A DNA stretch of 64,000 nucleotides from Arsukibacterium sp. UBA5043 (GCA_002415085.1 DIBV01000013.1:62874-126873); one strand, 5' to 3'. Positions 52,493-60,585 are shown, counted from the stretch's first letter. The notes: generated by a model not told the origin, from the sequence alone. Program-made: numbers and translations.

Positions 52493-53498
52493 CAGTGAAA
52501 TCATCAGCCGGTTTGACTTTGCCACCCTCGGACCCGAACTTATTCTGGACGCGTTGTTACAGTTAGGGCTGGACGTCAGTAGTGGTTTACTCGCCTTAAA
52601 CAGTTATGAGAACAGGGTATATCAGTTTACGGCTTATCCTGATCATAGCCCGCAAGCAAAAAAATATGTGGTCAAGTTTTACCGGCCTGAGCGTTGGAGC
52701 CCGCAGCAAATTCAGGAAGAACATGATTTTGCCTTTGAACTGGCTGACGCGGATATCCCTATGGTGGCACCCCTGCGGTTTAATGGTGCCAGTTTATTGC
52801 AATATCAGGGCTATTACTTTGCGGTGTTTCCCAGCCGGGGCGGTCGCACTCTGGAAGTAGATAACGACGAACAACTGGCAATGTTAGGGCGCTTTCTTGG
52901 CAGAATGCATCAGGTTGGCGCTAAAAAAACTTTCGTAAGCCGGCCAACCTTCAGCATTGATAGCCACCTGCTGCAAAGTCAGCAGGTGCTGACAAAGCTG
53001 GAGCTGATTCCGGATTATATGCGTTTGGCTTTTGACACTGTGTTGCAGCAAGTTATTGCGGAAGCCAGCAGGCAATACCAGCCTGGCCGGCAAATCCGGC
53101 TACATGGTGATTGTCACGCTGGTAACCTGTTTTATGTTGATAAGGGCCCCTTTTTTGTTGATCTGGATGATTGTCGCACCGGGCCGGCAATTCAGGATCT
53201 CTGGATGATGTTATCGGGCGATCAGCAAGAACAACGGCTGACCCTGGAACTGATGCTGGATGAGTACGAGCAATACTGTGATTTTGATCCAGCGGAACTA
53301 AAACTGATCGAGCCACTCAGAGCAATGCGTATGGTGCACTATATGGCCTGGTTAGCGCGGCGCTGGCAAGATCAGGCTTTCGTGCAAAGTTTCCCCTGGT
53401 TTGCCACTGATAAATACTGGGAGCAACAATGTCTGGTGTTAAAAGAACAACTGGCTTTATTGCAACAACCGCCATTATCACTGGTGCCAGGCTACTGA
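52479..53498 (+). CDS. srkA: Stress response kinase A (SrkA/YihE-like protein kinase)
   Basis: A 339-residue protein kinase of the aminoglycoside-phosphotransferase fold, close to E. coli SrkA in length. Motifs: FDFATLGPELILDALLQLG, KFYRPERWSPQQIQEEHDF, the catalytic HGDCHAGNLFYV and the metal-binding VDLDDCRTGPAIQDLWMM. The likely start is TTG 52479, nine bases after GGGGA and 14 bases inside ccoG, which gives the expected length. It precedes dsbA, as in E. coli, consistent with a link to envelope stress. Confidence 0.88.
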   Translation: MPAVNSEIISRFDFATLGPELILDALLQLGLDVSSGLLALNSYENRVYQFTAYPDHSPQAKKYVVKFYRPERWSPQQIQEEHDFAFELADADIPMVAPLRFNGASLLQYQGYYFAVFPSRGGRTLEVDNDEQLAMLGRFLGRMHQVGAKKTFVSRPTFSIDSHLLQSQQVLTKLELIPDYMRLAFDTVLQQVIAEASRQYQPGRQIRLHGDCHAGNLFYVDKGPFFVDLDDCRTGPAIQDLWMMLSGDQQEQRLTLELMLDEYEQYCDFDPAELKLIEPLRAMRMVHYMAWLARRWQDQAFVQSFPWFATDKYWEQQCLVLKEQLALLQQPPLSLVPGY

Positions 53499-53549
53499 CA
53501 ATTTGTTAAGCTAGCGGCTGAGTCGGCCCGATTAAGGATGTAATTTAAA

Positions 53550-54191
53550 ATGAAAAAGCTGTTATCACTATGTTTGTTTGCACTGCTATTGCCATTGGCA
53601 GTGAGTGCTAATTCAAAATTTGTGGAAGGTAAGCATTATCAGGTGATTGCCGAGCAAGCATCAGCCAAGCCGGTGGTTAAAGAATATTTTTCATTCTTTT
53701 GCGGCGGTTGTTATGGTTTTGAGCCAGTAGCACAAAGTCTGGCCAAAAAATTACCAGACAATGCTGAATTTAAGAAAGTCCATGTCGATTTTATCCGGGC
53801 AGCTTCGCCGGAAATTCAGGATATGCTGGCACGTGCTTACCTTGTGGGTAAAAATATGGGTAAAGGTGATCAGGTTGCCTCCGCTATTTTTAATCAAATC
53901 CATCGTAGTCGGGTACCATTCGTCAATGAAGATGATGTTCGTAGTCTGATGCTGATTAATGATATTCCGGCAGAAGAGTATGAAAAAGCCATGCGCAGTT
54001 TTTCTATTCGTGGTGCTGCCAACCAGATGAAGAAAGAACAAAACGAACTTTCAGAAAGCCGGGTGTTAAGCTCAGTGCCTATGCTGGTGGTCAATGACAA
54101 ATATAAAATTCTGAACGAATCACTTAATCAGCGTAACCTGGAAAATGAGTTACAGGAGCTGATTAGTTACCTGCTGCAAAAAGACGCTTAA
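53550..54191 (+). CDS. dsbA: Thiol:disulfide interchange protein DsbA with CGGC active site
   Basis: A 213-residue periplasmic oxidase that introduces disulphides into secreted proteins. The signal peptide ends at AVSANS. The active site is Cys51-Gly-Gly-Cys54 in SFFCGGCYGFEP, where the classical enzyme has CPHC. The cis-Pro loop is SSVPMLVVNDKY. Length and helical insertion fit DsbA. It lies 51 bases after srkA, the conserved partner gene. The changed dipeptide would be expected to lower the redox potential. Confidence 0.92.
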   Translation: MKKLLSLCLFALLLPLAVSANSKFVEGKHYQVIAEQASAKPVVKEYFSFFCGGCYGFEPVAQSLAKKLPDNAEFKKVHVDFIRAASPEIQDMLARAYLVGKNMGKGDQVASAIFNQIHRSRVPFVNEDDVRSLMLINDIPAEEYEKAMRSFSIRGAANQMKKEQNELSESRVLSSVPMLVVNDKYKILNESLNQRNLENELQELISYLLQKDA

Positions 54192-54212
54192 ATAAGTTTA
54201 AGTTGATAATCC

Positions 54213-54236
54213 GGGGTGGCATTGGCCACCCTTTTT
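54213..54236 (+). terminator. Rho-independent terminator after dsbA
   Basis: A GGGTGGC/GCCACCC stem with a four-base loop is followed by five T, 22 bases after the dsbA stop. Confidence 0.9.
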
Positions 54237-54256
54237 GTTAGCTTCATGGGTACGAT

Positions 54257-54790
54257 ATGACACAAAAAATAGCGGCAGGCTTTGGAGATAACGACGCTAA
54301 TATCAACGTGTACATCGCCAACCGGCCGCCAATGGCTGAATATGCCGGTTTATGCCAGATAAAGCCGCTACTGGCAGCTGAGATAGAGCTGATTAACAGT
54401 GCCTGTGGCAATGGCTGGCGCAAGGTGTTTAACGTATATAGCAAACTATTATTTGCGCTGGATGCAAAACAGTTCAGCTTTATCAGGCACGCTGCCAGTT
54501 GGCAGCAGTATCGGGATCAATATTTACTGCAGGCTGGCAGTAATACCGCGCTGCTGTTTAGCTCGCCCGCAATGCAGCCCCAATTAAAAACCGTGCATAT
54601 AATTGCCGGCCGAACCCATGCAAAGGCCCTGCTTGACGCAGGATTACCAGCGCAGCTAACCTGGCTGAATAACGAGTTTGCAATAGATAAGTTTAACCGG
54701 CTGCTGGTATGCCCGTATTTCGATTACCGTCAGCTCAATAACGAAAAACTGGCTTATTTAGCCTATCTTATCAAGGCTATTGATGAATAA
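54257..54790 (+). CDS. Conserved hypothetical protein
   Basis: A 177-residue soluble protein without signal or membrane segments. It has conserved-looking blocks INVYIANRPPMAEYAGLCQIKPLL and VFNVYSKLLFALD and a central VHIIAGRTHAKALLDAGLPAQLTWLN. I do not recognise a known domain; the last block resembles a small nucleotide-handling or metallophosphoesterase-like edge only weakly. It overlaps the following nucleotidyltransferase-like gene by eight bases, so the two are probably an operon. Confidence 0.8.
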   Translation: MTQKIAAGFGDNDANINVYIANRPPMAEYAGLCQIKPLLAAEIELINSACGNGWRKVFNVYSKLLFALDAKQFSFIRHAASWQQYRDQYLLQAGSNTALLFSSPAMQPQLKTVHIIAGRTHAKALLDAGLPAQLTWLNNEFAIDKFNRLLVCPYFDYRQLNNEKLAYLAYLIKAIDE

Positions 54791-55253
54791 TACTAAGTTA
54801 CTGGCGCAGTTGCAGCAGTTGTGCGAATTATTGCGCCCATTCCGGTTTGGTATTGGTGGCAGTTGTCTGCTGTGGCAACTGGGGCTGGAAAAATCACCAA
54901 ACGATATTGATATCGTCTGCAGCGAGGATGATTTTACGGCTATCTGCCAGGCATTAGCCGCAGAGTATCAGGTGCAGGACCGGCCAGTACATAGTGAATA
55001 TACCAGCAGCCATTTTGCCCGATTTAGCCACACTGGCTGGCCGGATATTGAGCTGATGGCCGGTATTGCGGTAAAGCAGGGCGATAACATAAGCCGTTGG
55101 CAATTTAATCCGCAGCGGTGTCACTGGCAAAATAGTGTGTGCTGGATGCCGCCAGCCGACTGGTTGCAACTCTATCAGCTGTTTAACCGGCCACAGCGGG
55201 TGGCGCAGTTACGTCATTATTTAGTGCAACTGCGACTTGGCACTATCAACTAG
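54783..55253 (+). CDS. Nucleotidyltransferase-fold protein
   Basis: A 156-residue protein. The pattern GIGGSCLLWQLGLEKSPNDIDIVCSEDDF is the nucleotidyltransferase G(G/S)S followed by D-x-D, with a third acidic position in IELMAG. This resembles small stand-alone nucleotidyltransferases of the kind found in MNT-like toxin-antitoxin pairs or aminoglycoside nucleotidyltransferases, but the HEPN partner is absent. It overlaps the upstream gene; its stop shares CTAG with the convergent DUF4920 gene. Function unknown. Confidence 0.78.
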   Translation: MNNTKLLAQLQQLCELLRPFRFGIGGSCLLWQLGLEKSPNDIDIVCSEDDFTAICQALAAEYQVQDRPVHSEYTSSHFARFSHTGWPDIELMAGIAVKQGDNISRWQFNPQRCHWQNSVCWMPPADWLQLYQLFNRPQRVAQLRHYLVQLRLGTIN

Positions 55254-55636
55254 TCGGCTATTTCCACTGCGGTGGGTACCAGCTGATAACCATCTGCTTT
55301 ATCTTCGCTTTGCGGCCACAGGGTTACCACGCCAGTGGCATAAGCAGTTTTGCCTTTAGCACTTAGCGGAAACACCATCTCACCGTCACGAACTTTTATC
55401 CGGAACGGATTATTGTCGCTGTTTGCGGCAAATTTCATCCAGCAGCCTTGCTTGCTGCAAACTGAGTCCACCGTGCCTGAAATAGTCACTACCTGCTGCA
55501 AGTGCTTTTGCGGTGCAGCTAATAACTGCTCCACTGGCATTACTGCTGCTTTATCAACAACCTCACCAAAAACGGTAGCGGCCTGAGCGCTGAACAATGT
55601 GACAGAAAATGCTAATGCTAAAAGTGTTTTAAACAT
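55250..55636 (-). CDS. DUF4920 domain secreted protein
   Basis: A 128-residue protein with a signal peptide (ending at SAQAAT). The mature part has TVFGEVVDKAAVMPVEQLLAAP, VVTISGTVDSVCSKQGCWMKFA and a C-terminal strand-rich region, the DUF4920 pattern with a conserved CxxxGCW motif. The two cysteines may bind metal or form a disulphide. The role of the family is unknown. Its stop codon overlaps the convergent gene's by four bases. Confidence 0.85.
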   Translation of the reverse strand: MFKTLLALAFSVTLFSAQAATVFGEVVDKAAVMPVEQLLAAPQKHLQQVVTISGTVDSVCSKQGCWMKFAANSDNNPFRIKVRDGEMVFPLSAKGKTAYATGVVTLWPQSEDKADGYQLVPTAVEIAD

Positions 55637-55789
55637 AGTGATGCTCCTGTAGCCAATAGCCTATTCTGGCGCAACAACCAGAAAAGGCAAGCAGATAAAA
55701 ATATTGCTAAATTGTAAATTAAATTTTTAACTATTGTATTTTTGCGCTATAACTAAGCTCTGAAGTTGGCAACGATATATGGAGACCCT

Positions 55790-56389
55790 ATGTCTACACT
55801 GAATACTGAAGGTATGTTAATAGGTGATAAAATCTCACTAAAACGCTACCCAACAATTGAGCATGGTAATTTAGCACGGGTTAATGCGGTTGTAGTTCAT
55901 CAAACAGACGCCCCCTCAGCTCAGCACACTTTTAATGCTTATGATAATGGCGGCAACGGCGCTCATTTTCTGATAGGAAAAAATGGTCAGATTTATCAGA
56001 CAGCCAGTACGCAGAAACGTTGTTACCATGTGGGCAGATTAATTAAGTCCAAGTGCCTTACATTGGATAAAAACAGTTGTGACAGTGCTGAAATGGCGAA
56101 GATTCTGGCTAAATCGTGGAGCAACCAAATTAAAGCGCTGGATGCGCACGAGCGGCAAAAATCTTACCCGGAACGTTACCCGGTTAACTCTGACGCGCTG
56201 GGTATTGAGATCGTAGGTAAACATGTCAATGATACTAATTATGAAGCGGTTACCCCTGCACAAAATGAGTCTCTGCAGTGGCTGTTGGCAGAGTTGTATA
56301 AACATTTCTCGTTAACTAACACAGATGTTTACCGTCATCCGGAGGTATCTTACAAAAATCCTGGTGAAGCAAAAGGGGCTAGCTGGTAA
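55790..56389 (+). CDS. Amidase_2/PGRP-like N-acetylmuramoyl-L-alanine amidase (possible secreted effector)
   Basis: A 199-residue zinc amidase that should cut the lactyl-peptide bond of peptidoglycan. It has no signal peptide. Core motifs: VNAVVVHQTD (zinc His37), GNGAHFLIGKNGQIYQT, LGIEIVGK and TDVYRHPEVSYKNPGEAKGASW (zinc His183). The third zinc ligand position, usually Asp or Cys in the KTDPG-like loop, reads as Asn190, which is unusual. A GGAGA site marks ATG 55790. Its stop overlaps the next gene's ATG by one base (TAATG). No signal plus a coupled lipoprotein suggests an exported effector with immunity. Confidence 0.82.
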   Translation: MSTLNTEGMLIGDKISLKRYPTIEHGNLARVNAVVVHQTDAPSAQHTFNAYDNGGNGAHFLIGKNGQIYQTASTQKRCYHVGRLIKSKCLTLDKNSCDSAEMAKILAKSWSNQIKALDAHERQKSYPERYPVNSDALGIEIVGKHVNDTNYEAVTPAQNESLQWLLAELYKHFSLTNTDVYRHPEVSYKNPGEAKGASW

Positions 56390-56781
56390 TGCGACATTTA
56401 ATTGGCTGTTGTCTGATCTTATTGTTACTTGGGTGTAATGAAAAAAGCGAATTTAACAGCAATGATATCAGTGAGATATATATTGCCGATTTTGTTTCTG
56501 ATGCGCCTGAGCAATGCGAACCGGAAGACGTTGATTTAAGCAATAATGACGTGAAACGGTTTTTTCAACTGGCACGTGAGGTTGAACATAAAGTGCTTCA
56601 CGATCATTACAATTACGCGCCATGTGCTATTGAAGGTACGTTAAAACTTCAGCAGCAAAGCTGTACCTGGCAGGTGCGGGCAGGTGCTACCGGTAATATC
56701 AAATGCGGTAAACAGTACCGTTACTTTGCCTGTGATAATTGTGCTGAACTTTTTAGTCCTGTAACAGACTTGCAGAAATAA
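56389..56781 (+). CDS. Small cysteine-rich lipoprotein, candidate immunity protein to the amidase
   Basis: A 130-residue protein with a lipoprotein signal (LIGCCLILLLLGC, Cys near 16). The mature region is acidic at its start (NDISEIYIADF, CEPEDVDLSNNDV) and has further cysteines (YAPCAIEG, QQSCTW, GNIKCGKQY, FACDNCAEL), giving several possible disulphides in the periplasm. Translation is coupled to the amidase. No family recognised. The size, location and coupling fit a periplasmic immunity protein, which is inferred. Confidence 0.7.
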   Translation: MRHLIGCCLILLLLGCNEKSEFNSNDISEIYIADFVSDAPEQCEPEDVDLSNNDVKRFFQLAREVEHKVLHDHYNYAPCAIEGTLKLQQQSCTWQVRAGATGNIKCGKQYRYFACDNCAELFSPVTDLQK

Positions 56782-56935
56782 ACTCAATTTCCTGTTGATG
56801 TGTAAATAACCTATGGTAGCGTACAAAGTAAACAGAAAAGTTTATATGTAAAATAAACATTAAATATTGTTTTACTTTTTCATTTGCCGGCTGTAGTATG
56901 CGCGCCGCAATCACCAATTTAGGGAAATTTAAACA

Positions 56936-57724
56936 ATGACGTTGAAGTACATTCTGCCTGTAATCGCACTAACTGCTACTGCTGTTTCTGCCGAAGAATA
57001 CCAATTATTCAATGAACTGCGTGCCGATCACTTGCGGGTTAGCGGTGAATCTGAAACCGTGTGGTCGCTGAATAGCACTTACTTTTTTGATAAAAAACAA
57101 ACACTGGGTCCGCTGGATCAATTTGAATATATTAATAAAGTTACTAACGTAGGCGCAGCATTCAGCCGGTTTGATGGCGAGAACTTCTGGAGCATTGGTG
57201 GTGAATACTTTGCTGAAAACAATCTGGTGTTATCTGCTCGTTATACCGACAACGCCGGCTCTCATGCAACCTCTGTTGGTATTGGTTATCTGATTTCTAA
57301 AGACTTTATTATCCGGGCACAAGCCGCTAAGCCAGAAGAAGGTGATACCAGTTACCGTTTCTCTGCCAGCTACAACCATCAGCTGCAGGGCAATGATTAT
57401 GTGGGCTTTACGGCTTACACTGATGATGAATTTGATCAATACGGTATCAGCAGCAAATACTTCGCCAGTCTGGGCGCTGACCGCTTTATCGCTGTCGGCG
57501 TATCATTGGCAGAGCAGTTTGACCGCTCAACATGGGCAGCAAATGCAGATTACTATTTCAGTAAAATGACCTCTGTGGGTATGTCTTACAGTAAAGAAGA
57601 CAGTTACAGCCTCAACGCCAAACATTTCTTCAACCAGAACTGGGCATTAGAAGCCGGCTTTGCCAGCAATACTGATAACTCAGACTATAAGGCCTACAGC
57701 CTGAGCGTAACCGGTCAGTTCTAA
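56936..57724 (+). CDS. Outer-membrane beta-barrel, putative general porin
   Basis: A 262-residue protein with a signal peptide (ending at VSAEE). The mature part alternates short beta strands with aromatic girdle residues and ends in the C-terminal strand YSLSVTGQF, the outer-membrane insertion signal. It resembles small Alteromonadales porins with about 12-14 strands. Upstream, an AT-rich region carries a GTAAAATAA/TTGTTTTAC inverted pair (56848-56875) close to the probable promoter. Transport substrate unknown. Confidence 0.82.
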   Translation: MTLKYILPVIALTATAVSAEEYQLFNELRADHLRVSGESETVWSLNSTYFFDKKQTLGPLDQFEYINKVTNVGAAFSRFDGENFWSIGGEYFAENNLVLSARYTDNAGSHATSVGIGYLISKDFIIRAQAAKPEEGDTSYRFSASYNHQLQGNDYVGFTAYTDDEFDQYGISSKYFASLGADRFIAVGVSLAEQFDRSTWAANADYYFSKMTSVGMSYSKEDSYSLNAKHFFNQNWALEAGFASNTDNSDYKAYSLSVTGQF

Positions 57725-57755
57725 CTTTCTCTGGTAGCTGCACTAGCGCTTTTGG

Positions 57756-57779
57756 GGCAACATTTGTTGCCCCTTTTTT
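57756..57779 (+). terminator. Rho-independent terminator after the porin-like gene
   Basis: GGGGCAAC and GTTGCCCC form an 8-bp stem around an ATTT loop, followed by a T-run that reaches into the convergent gene's stop codon. Confidence 0.88.
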
Positions 57780-58194
57780 ATGCCCGGGCCCATTTCGCTT
57801 TTATTTTGTATAGCTGGTAAATAAACAGTGGAAACAGCAGTAAGCCCAGTTCAATCTTACCCTGATATACCAGGCTAAAGCAGGCGTCGGCAAGGCCCAG
57901 ATACGCCAGAATAAGACAGGCAATCAACCCCCGGTAACGACCGGTAATCAACCCATAAAAACTGGCGGCAGCCACAATAAAAAACAGCCACATCATCCCA
58001 AACGCCATGGCAACGTTTTCAGTAGTAATGGTGATAAAAGCCGGTAATTGCTGCTGATAAAGAAAGCCGGTGATATACACCAGAAAAAGAAAATAAACAC
58101 CCAGCAAACAAACCCCGGAAAACTTTAACCAGACAGGCACGTTAAGGCTGCGCTGATTTAGCAGAGTGTAATCCCGGGAAAACGTGGTTTGCAT
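57778..58194 (-). CDS. Small four-helix membrane protein of unknown function
   Basis: A 138-residue inner-membrane protein with four hydrophobic segments (about 22-45, 57-78, 80-98 and 112-130) and short basic ends (KIKAKWARA at the C-terminus). It has an AAGGAT site before the ATG. No family recognised. It is convergent with the porin-like gene; to its left in transcription sense lies the 368-base gap before hipB. Confidence 0.7.
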   Translation of the reverse strand: MQTTFSRDYTLLNQRSLNVPVWLKFSGVCLLGVYFLFLVYITGFLYQQQLPAFITITTENVAMAFGMMWLFFIVAAASFYGLITGRYRGLIACLILAYLGLADACFSLVYQGKIELGLLLFPLFIYQLYKIKAKWARA

Positions 58195-58425
58195 GACATA
58201 TCCTTATTTAGCAAATGACTTAATCAGCCAAGTGTTACATGGAGCTAAATTTTAGGCAATTGATTAATAAGCAGTCAGGTCCAGCTGGAGTCAGCGTGGT
58301 GTATCAATTAAGCGCCGGGCTATTTAAAGCAGATGACGAGCTGCCACGACCGGTATGAATAATTAACAAAGCTGGGTTAATAATGCTGTCAACATCATCG
58401 ATTCCGTATGGAATATCTCATAGTT
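58195..58425. other. Non-coding left half of the 368-base gap before hipBA
   Basis: No credible gene is seen. The only clear structure is the palindrome ATTCCGTATGGAAT at 58401-58414, which is related in form but not in orientation to the operator palindromes that follow it. The rest shows no repeat or RNA structure that I recognise. Confidence 0.5.
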
Positions 58426-58550
58426 GGATATTAATCCTATTAATAGCGCATAGGTGGGAACATAGTCCTCTTAATTTTGCTTGGCAGTTGCTAACTTATT
58501 AAAGTGGGACTATATTCCCATTAATTATTAAATAGTAGGAATATAATCCT
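58426..58550. promoter_or_regulatory. Four-palindrome operator array upstream of hipBA
   Basis: Four related 12-base palindromes of the form GGA-N6-TCC: GGATATTAATCC (58426-58437), GGAACATAGTCC (58457-58468), GGACTATATTCC (58507-58518) and GGAATATAATCC (58538-58549). Centre spacings are 31, 50 and 31 bp, so two pairs. Most are followed by a TTAAT-type stretch. The last site sits just before the hipB ribosome site. This is the expected autoregulatory operator of the HipB-like protein. Confidence 0.75.
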
Positions 58551-58562
58551 GGTAGGTGAGGT

Positions 58563-58868
58563 ATGGCTAAGCGTGATTTGCACAATGTTCTGTTTCCTAA
58601 GCAGCGAAAAATCCTTACGCATTTTGGTGAGGACTTGTTATTAGCCATGAAACGCCGTGGTTTTACTAAAAAATTATTGTGTGAGCGAACTGGTTTTGAT
58701 CATAAAACCGTGAACAAGGTCTTCGCGGGTGACCCTGGTGTCGCTATCGGCACTTATCTGAAGATCATGGCCGTATTGGGAATGGAAAGTAACTTTGCAG
58801 AAATGGCGGCTCATGATGAAGTGGGCATCAAGCTGCAAAATATAAAATTGCTGGAAGGTTCAAAATGA
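58563..58868 (+). CDS. HipB-like antitoxin / Xre-type regulator
   Basis: A 101-residue helix-turn-helix protein (FGEDLLLAMKRRGFTKKLLCERTGFDHKTVNKVFAGDPGVAIGTYLKIMAVLG), i.e. a lambda-repressor-like domain spanning most of the chain. It overlaps the HipA-like gene by four bases (ATGA), the usual antitoxin-first order. It should bind the four palindromes upstream and repress the operon, with the toxin as co-repressor. A strong AGGTGAGG site precedes the ATG. Confidence 0.88.
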   Translation: MAKRDLHNVLFPKQRKILTHFGEDLLLAMKRRGFTKKLLCERTGFDHKTVNKVFAGDPGVAIGTYLKIMAVLGMESNFAEMAAHDEVGIKLQNIKLLEGSK

Positions 58869-60145
58869 GCCGTGAAATCGTCGAGGTATATGCCGACTGG
58901 CATCCAATTGAACAGCCATTATTAGTTGGGCACCTTACTTACAGTGAATCAAGTCGGGGTGGTGTGTTTAGCTTTGCGTACGATAAAGCATTTCTTACCT
59001 CACCTTATCGCTTGCAAATAGACCCTATGCTGACACTGTATGCTGGTGAACTTTACAATGACGAAGCCGATAAAAACTTCCGGGCTTTTCTGGACTCATC
59101 CCCCGATCGTTGGGGACGTATTTTAATGCAACGCCGTGCTGCTATTGAAGCGCGTAAGGGCATTAGGGCAACGAGTCGATTAAACGAATTGGATTACTTG
59201 CTGGGCGTACATGATTCATATCGAATGGGAGGGATCCGATTTAAGCGGGCTGACAATGCTGATTGTTCAGATGCCTCTTTTTCAGACAACCCTTTTCTTG
59301 ACAATCATGTCGAGTTTGTTGCACCGCCAATGGCATCATTACGTGAGTTAGAACACGCCGCCATGCAAATTGAAAAAGACGATAACATTGACAGTGACGA
59401 GTATTATCGTTGGCTAAAAATGCTGATTGCACCTGGTTCATCTTTAGGCGGTGCCAGACCAAAAGCCTGTGCAACCGATGAACAAAATCAATTATGGATA
59501 GCTAAATTTCCTAATGTAAATGATACCCATGATGTTGGTGCGTGGGAGATGGTCTGTTATGAATTGGCTTTAGCTGCTGGCGTTGAGATGTTTCCAAGTG
59601 AGATCAGGCAGTTTTCATCGCAACACCATACCTTTTTAACAAAGCGCTTTGACCGGCAGGGACAGCAGCGGCTGCATTTTTCATCGGCTATGACTCAGCT
59701 GCAATACTATGATGGCGAACGATCGCAAGGTGCCAGCTATTTAGAAATTGCTGAGTTTCTCTCCAAACAGGGAGCACAAACAGAAGCTGATTTAGCACAA
59801 TTGTGGCGCCGCATCATCTTTAATATTGCGGTGTCTAATACGGATGATCACCTGCGTAACCATGGTTTTTTACTGACCAAGAATGGCTGGAAGTTATCAC
59901 CTGCTTATGACTTAAACCCCATCGTTGGTAAACAAGGGCTACACCTGAACATTACTGACACAGACAATGCCTTAGACTACCAGTTAGCTTTTGAAGTAAA
60001 AGGCTTCTTTCGGCTTTCTCAAATCCAGGCAACTCAAATTCACGACGAAGTGCTAAGTGCAGTTAAAGACTGGCAAGCCGTTGCGAAGCGGTTAGGGATT
60101 AGCCGGGCAGAGCAAATAATGCAGGAATCTGCGTTCAATATTTAA
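58865..60145 (+). CDS. HipA-like type II toxin kinase
   Basis: A 426-residue Ser/Thr kinase of the HipA family, whose E. coli member phosphorylates glutamyl-tRNA synthetase and drives persistence. Features: N-terminal subdomain with GVFSFAYDKAFL; P-loop APGSSLGGARPK (189-200); LWIAKFP (ATP Lys); catalytic Asp327 in NTDDHLRNHGF and metal Asp349 in LSPAYDLNP. All key residues are present, so the enzyme looks active. The target and the phage or stress trigger are unknown. The codon and base composition is slightly AT-richer than neighbours. Confidence 0.93.
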   Translation: MSREIVEVYADWHPIEQPLLVGHLTYSESSRGGVFSFAYDKAFLTSPYRLQIDPMLTLYAGELYNDEADKNFRAFLDSSPDRWGRILMQRRAAIEARKGIRATSRLNELDYLLGVHDSYRMGGIRFKRADNADCSDASFSDNPFLDNHVEFVAPPMASLRELEHAAMQIEKDDNIDSDEYYRWLKMLIAPGSSLGGARPKACATDEQNQLWIAKFPNVNDTHDVGAWEMVCYELALAAGVEMFPSEIRQFSSQHHTFLTKRFDRQGQQRLHFSSAMTQLQYYDGERSQGASYLEIAEFLSKQGAQTEADLAQLWRRIIFNIAVSNTDDHLRNHGFLLTKNGWKLSPAYDLNPIVGKQGLHLNITDTDNALDYQLAFEVKGFFRLSQIQATQIHDEVLSAVKDWQAVAKRLGISRAEQIMQESAFNI

Positions 60146-60357
60146 TTACCCTTATGTTAAAAGAAATCGCAGCACAGGCAGCGTATAAACAAAACTGCGA
60201 CACAAGTTTACCAATTCCACGCTGCTCAATTTTAGTGGTTGGTAAACTGCCCATGCCGGCTTGATTAAAAAATATCAATTTATGTGACTTATTGTCCGTG
60301 GTGATTACCCTGCGCCCGGTAAATACTTTGTCAGTACCAACTGCTGGAGTATATACC

Positions 60358-60585
60358 ATGAAAAATCAGCACAAAACAGACGATTTAACAGTGCCCTACG
60401 AAGAAGAAGTTAACGGTTTTACTATTTATATAGAAGATAACCCTGACCGCTGGTGCGGTGGGTATATCTGGTCGGTGTGTCAGGATGGAATTGAATTCGA
60501 TTCCGGGCTGGAGTTTGATGTGGCTGATGCAGTTTACAGTGCCAATAGTGCTATTGAGGTGTTGCTGCAGCCTTTACTGTGTTGA
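60358..60585 (+). CDS. Small hypothetical protein between hipA and the methyltransferase
   Basis: A 75-residue acidic protein (VPYEEEVNGFTIYIEDNPDRWCGGYIWSVCQDGIEFDSGLEFDVADAVYSANSAIEVLL), probably a compact alpha/beta fold. It has a GGAG site about 10 bases before ATG 60358, with an in-frame region upstream lacking a ribosome site. No family recognised. Its position inside the putative defence island and next to the methyltransferase makes it a candidate accessory, but no function is suggested by the sequence. Confidence 0.6.
   Translation: MKNQHKTDDLTVPYEEEVNGFTIYIEDNPDRWCGGYIWSVCQDGIEFDSGLEFDVADAVYSANSAIEVLLQPLLC

Noticed and set aside
60135..60359. 74-codon minus-strand frame between hipA and the small hypothetical gene
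   Set aside because: No ribosome site, overlaps the hipA end and promoter-like sequence, and shows no recognisable domain.
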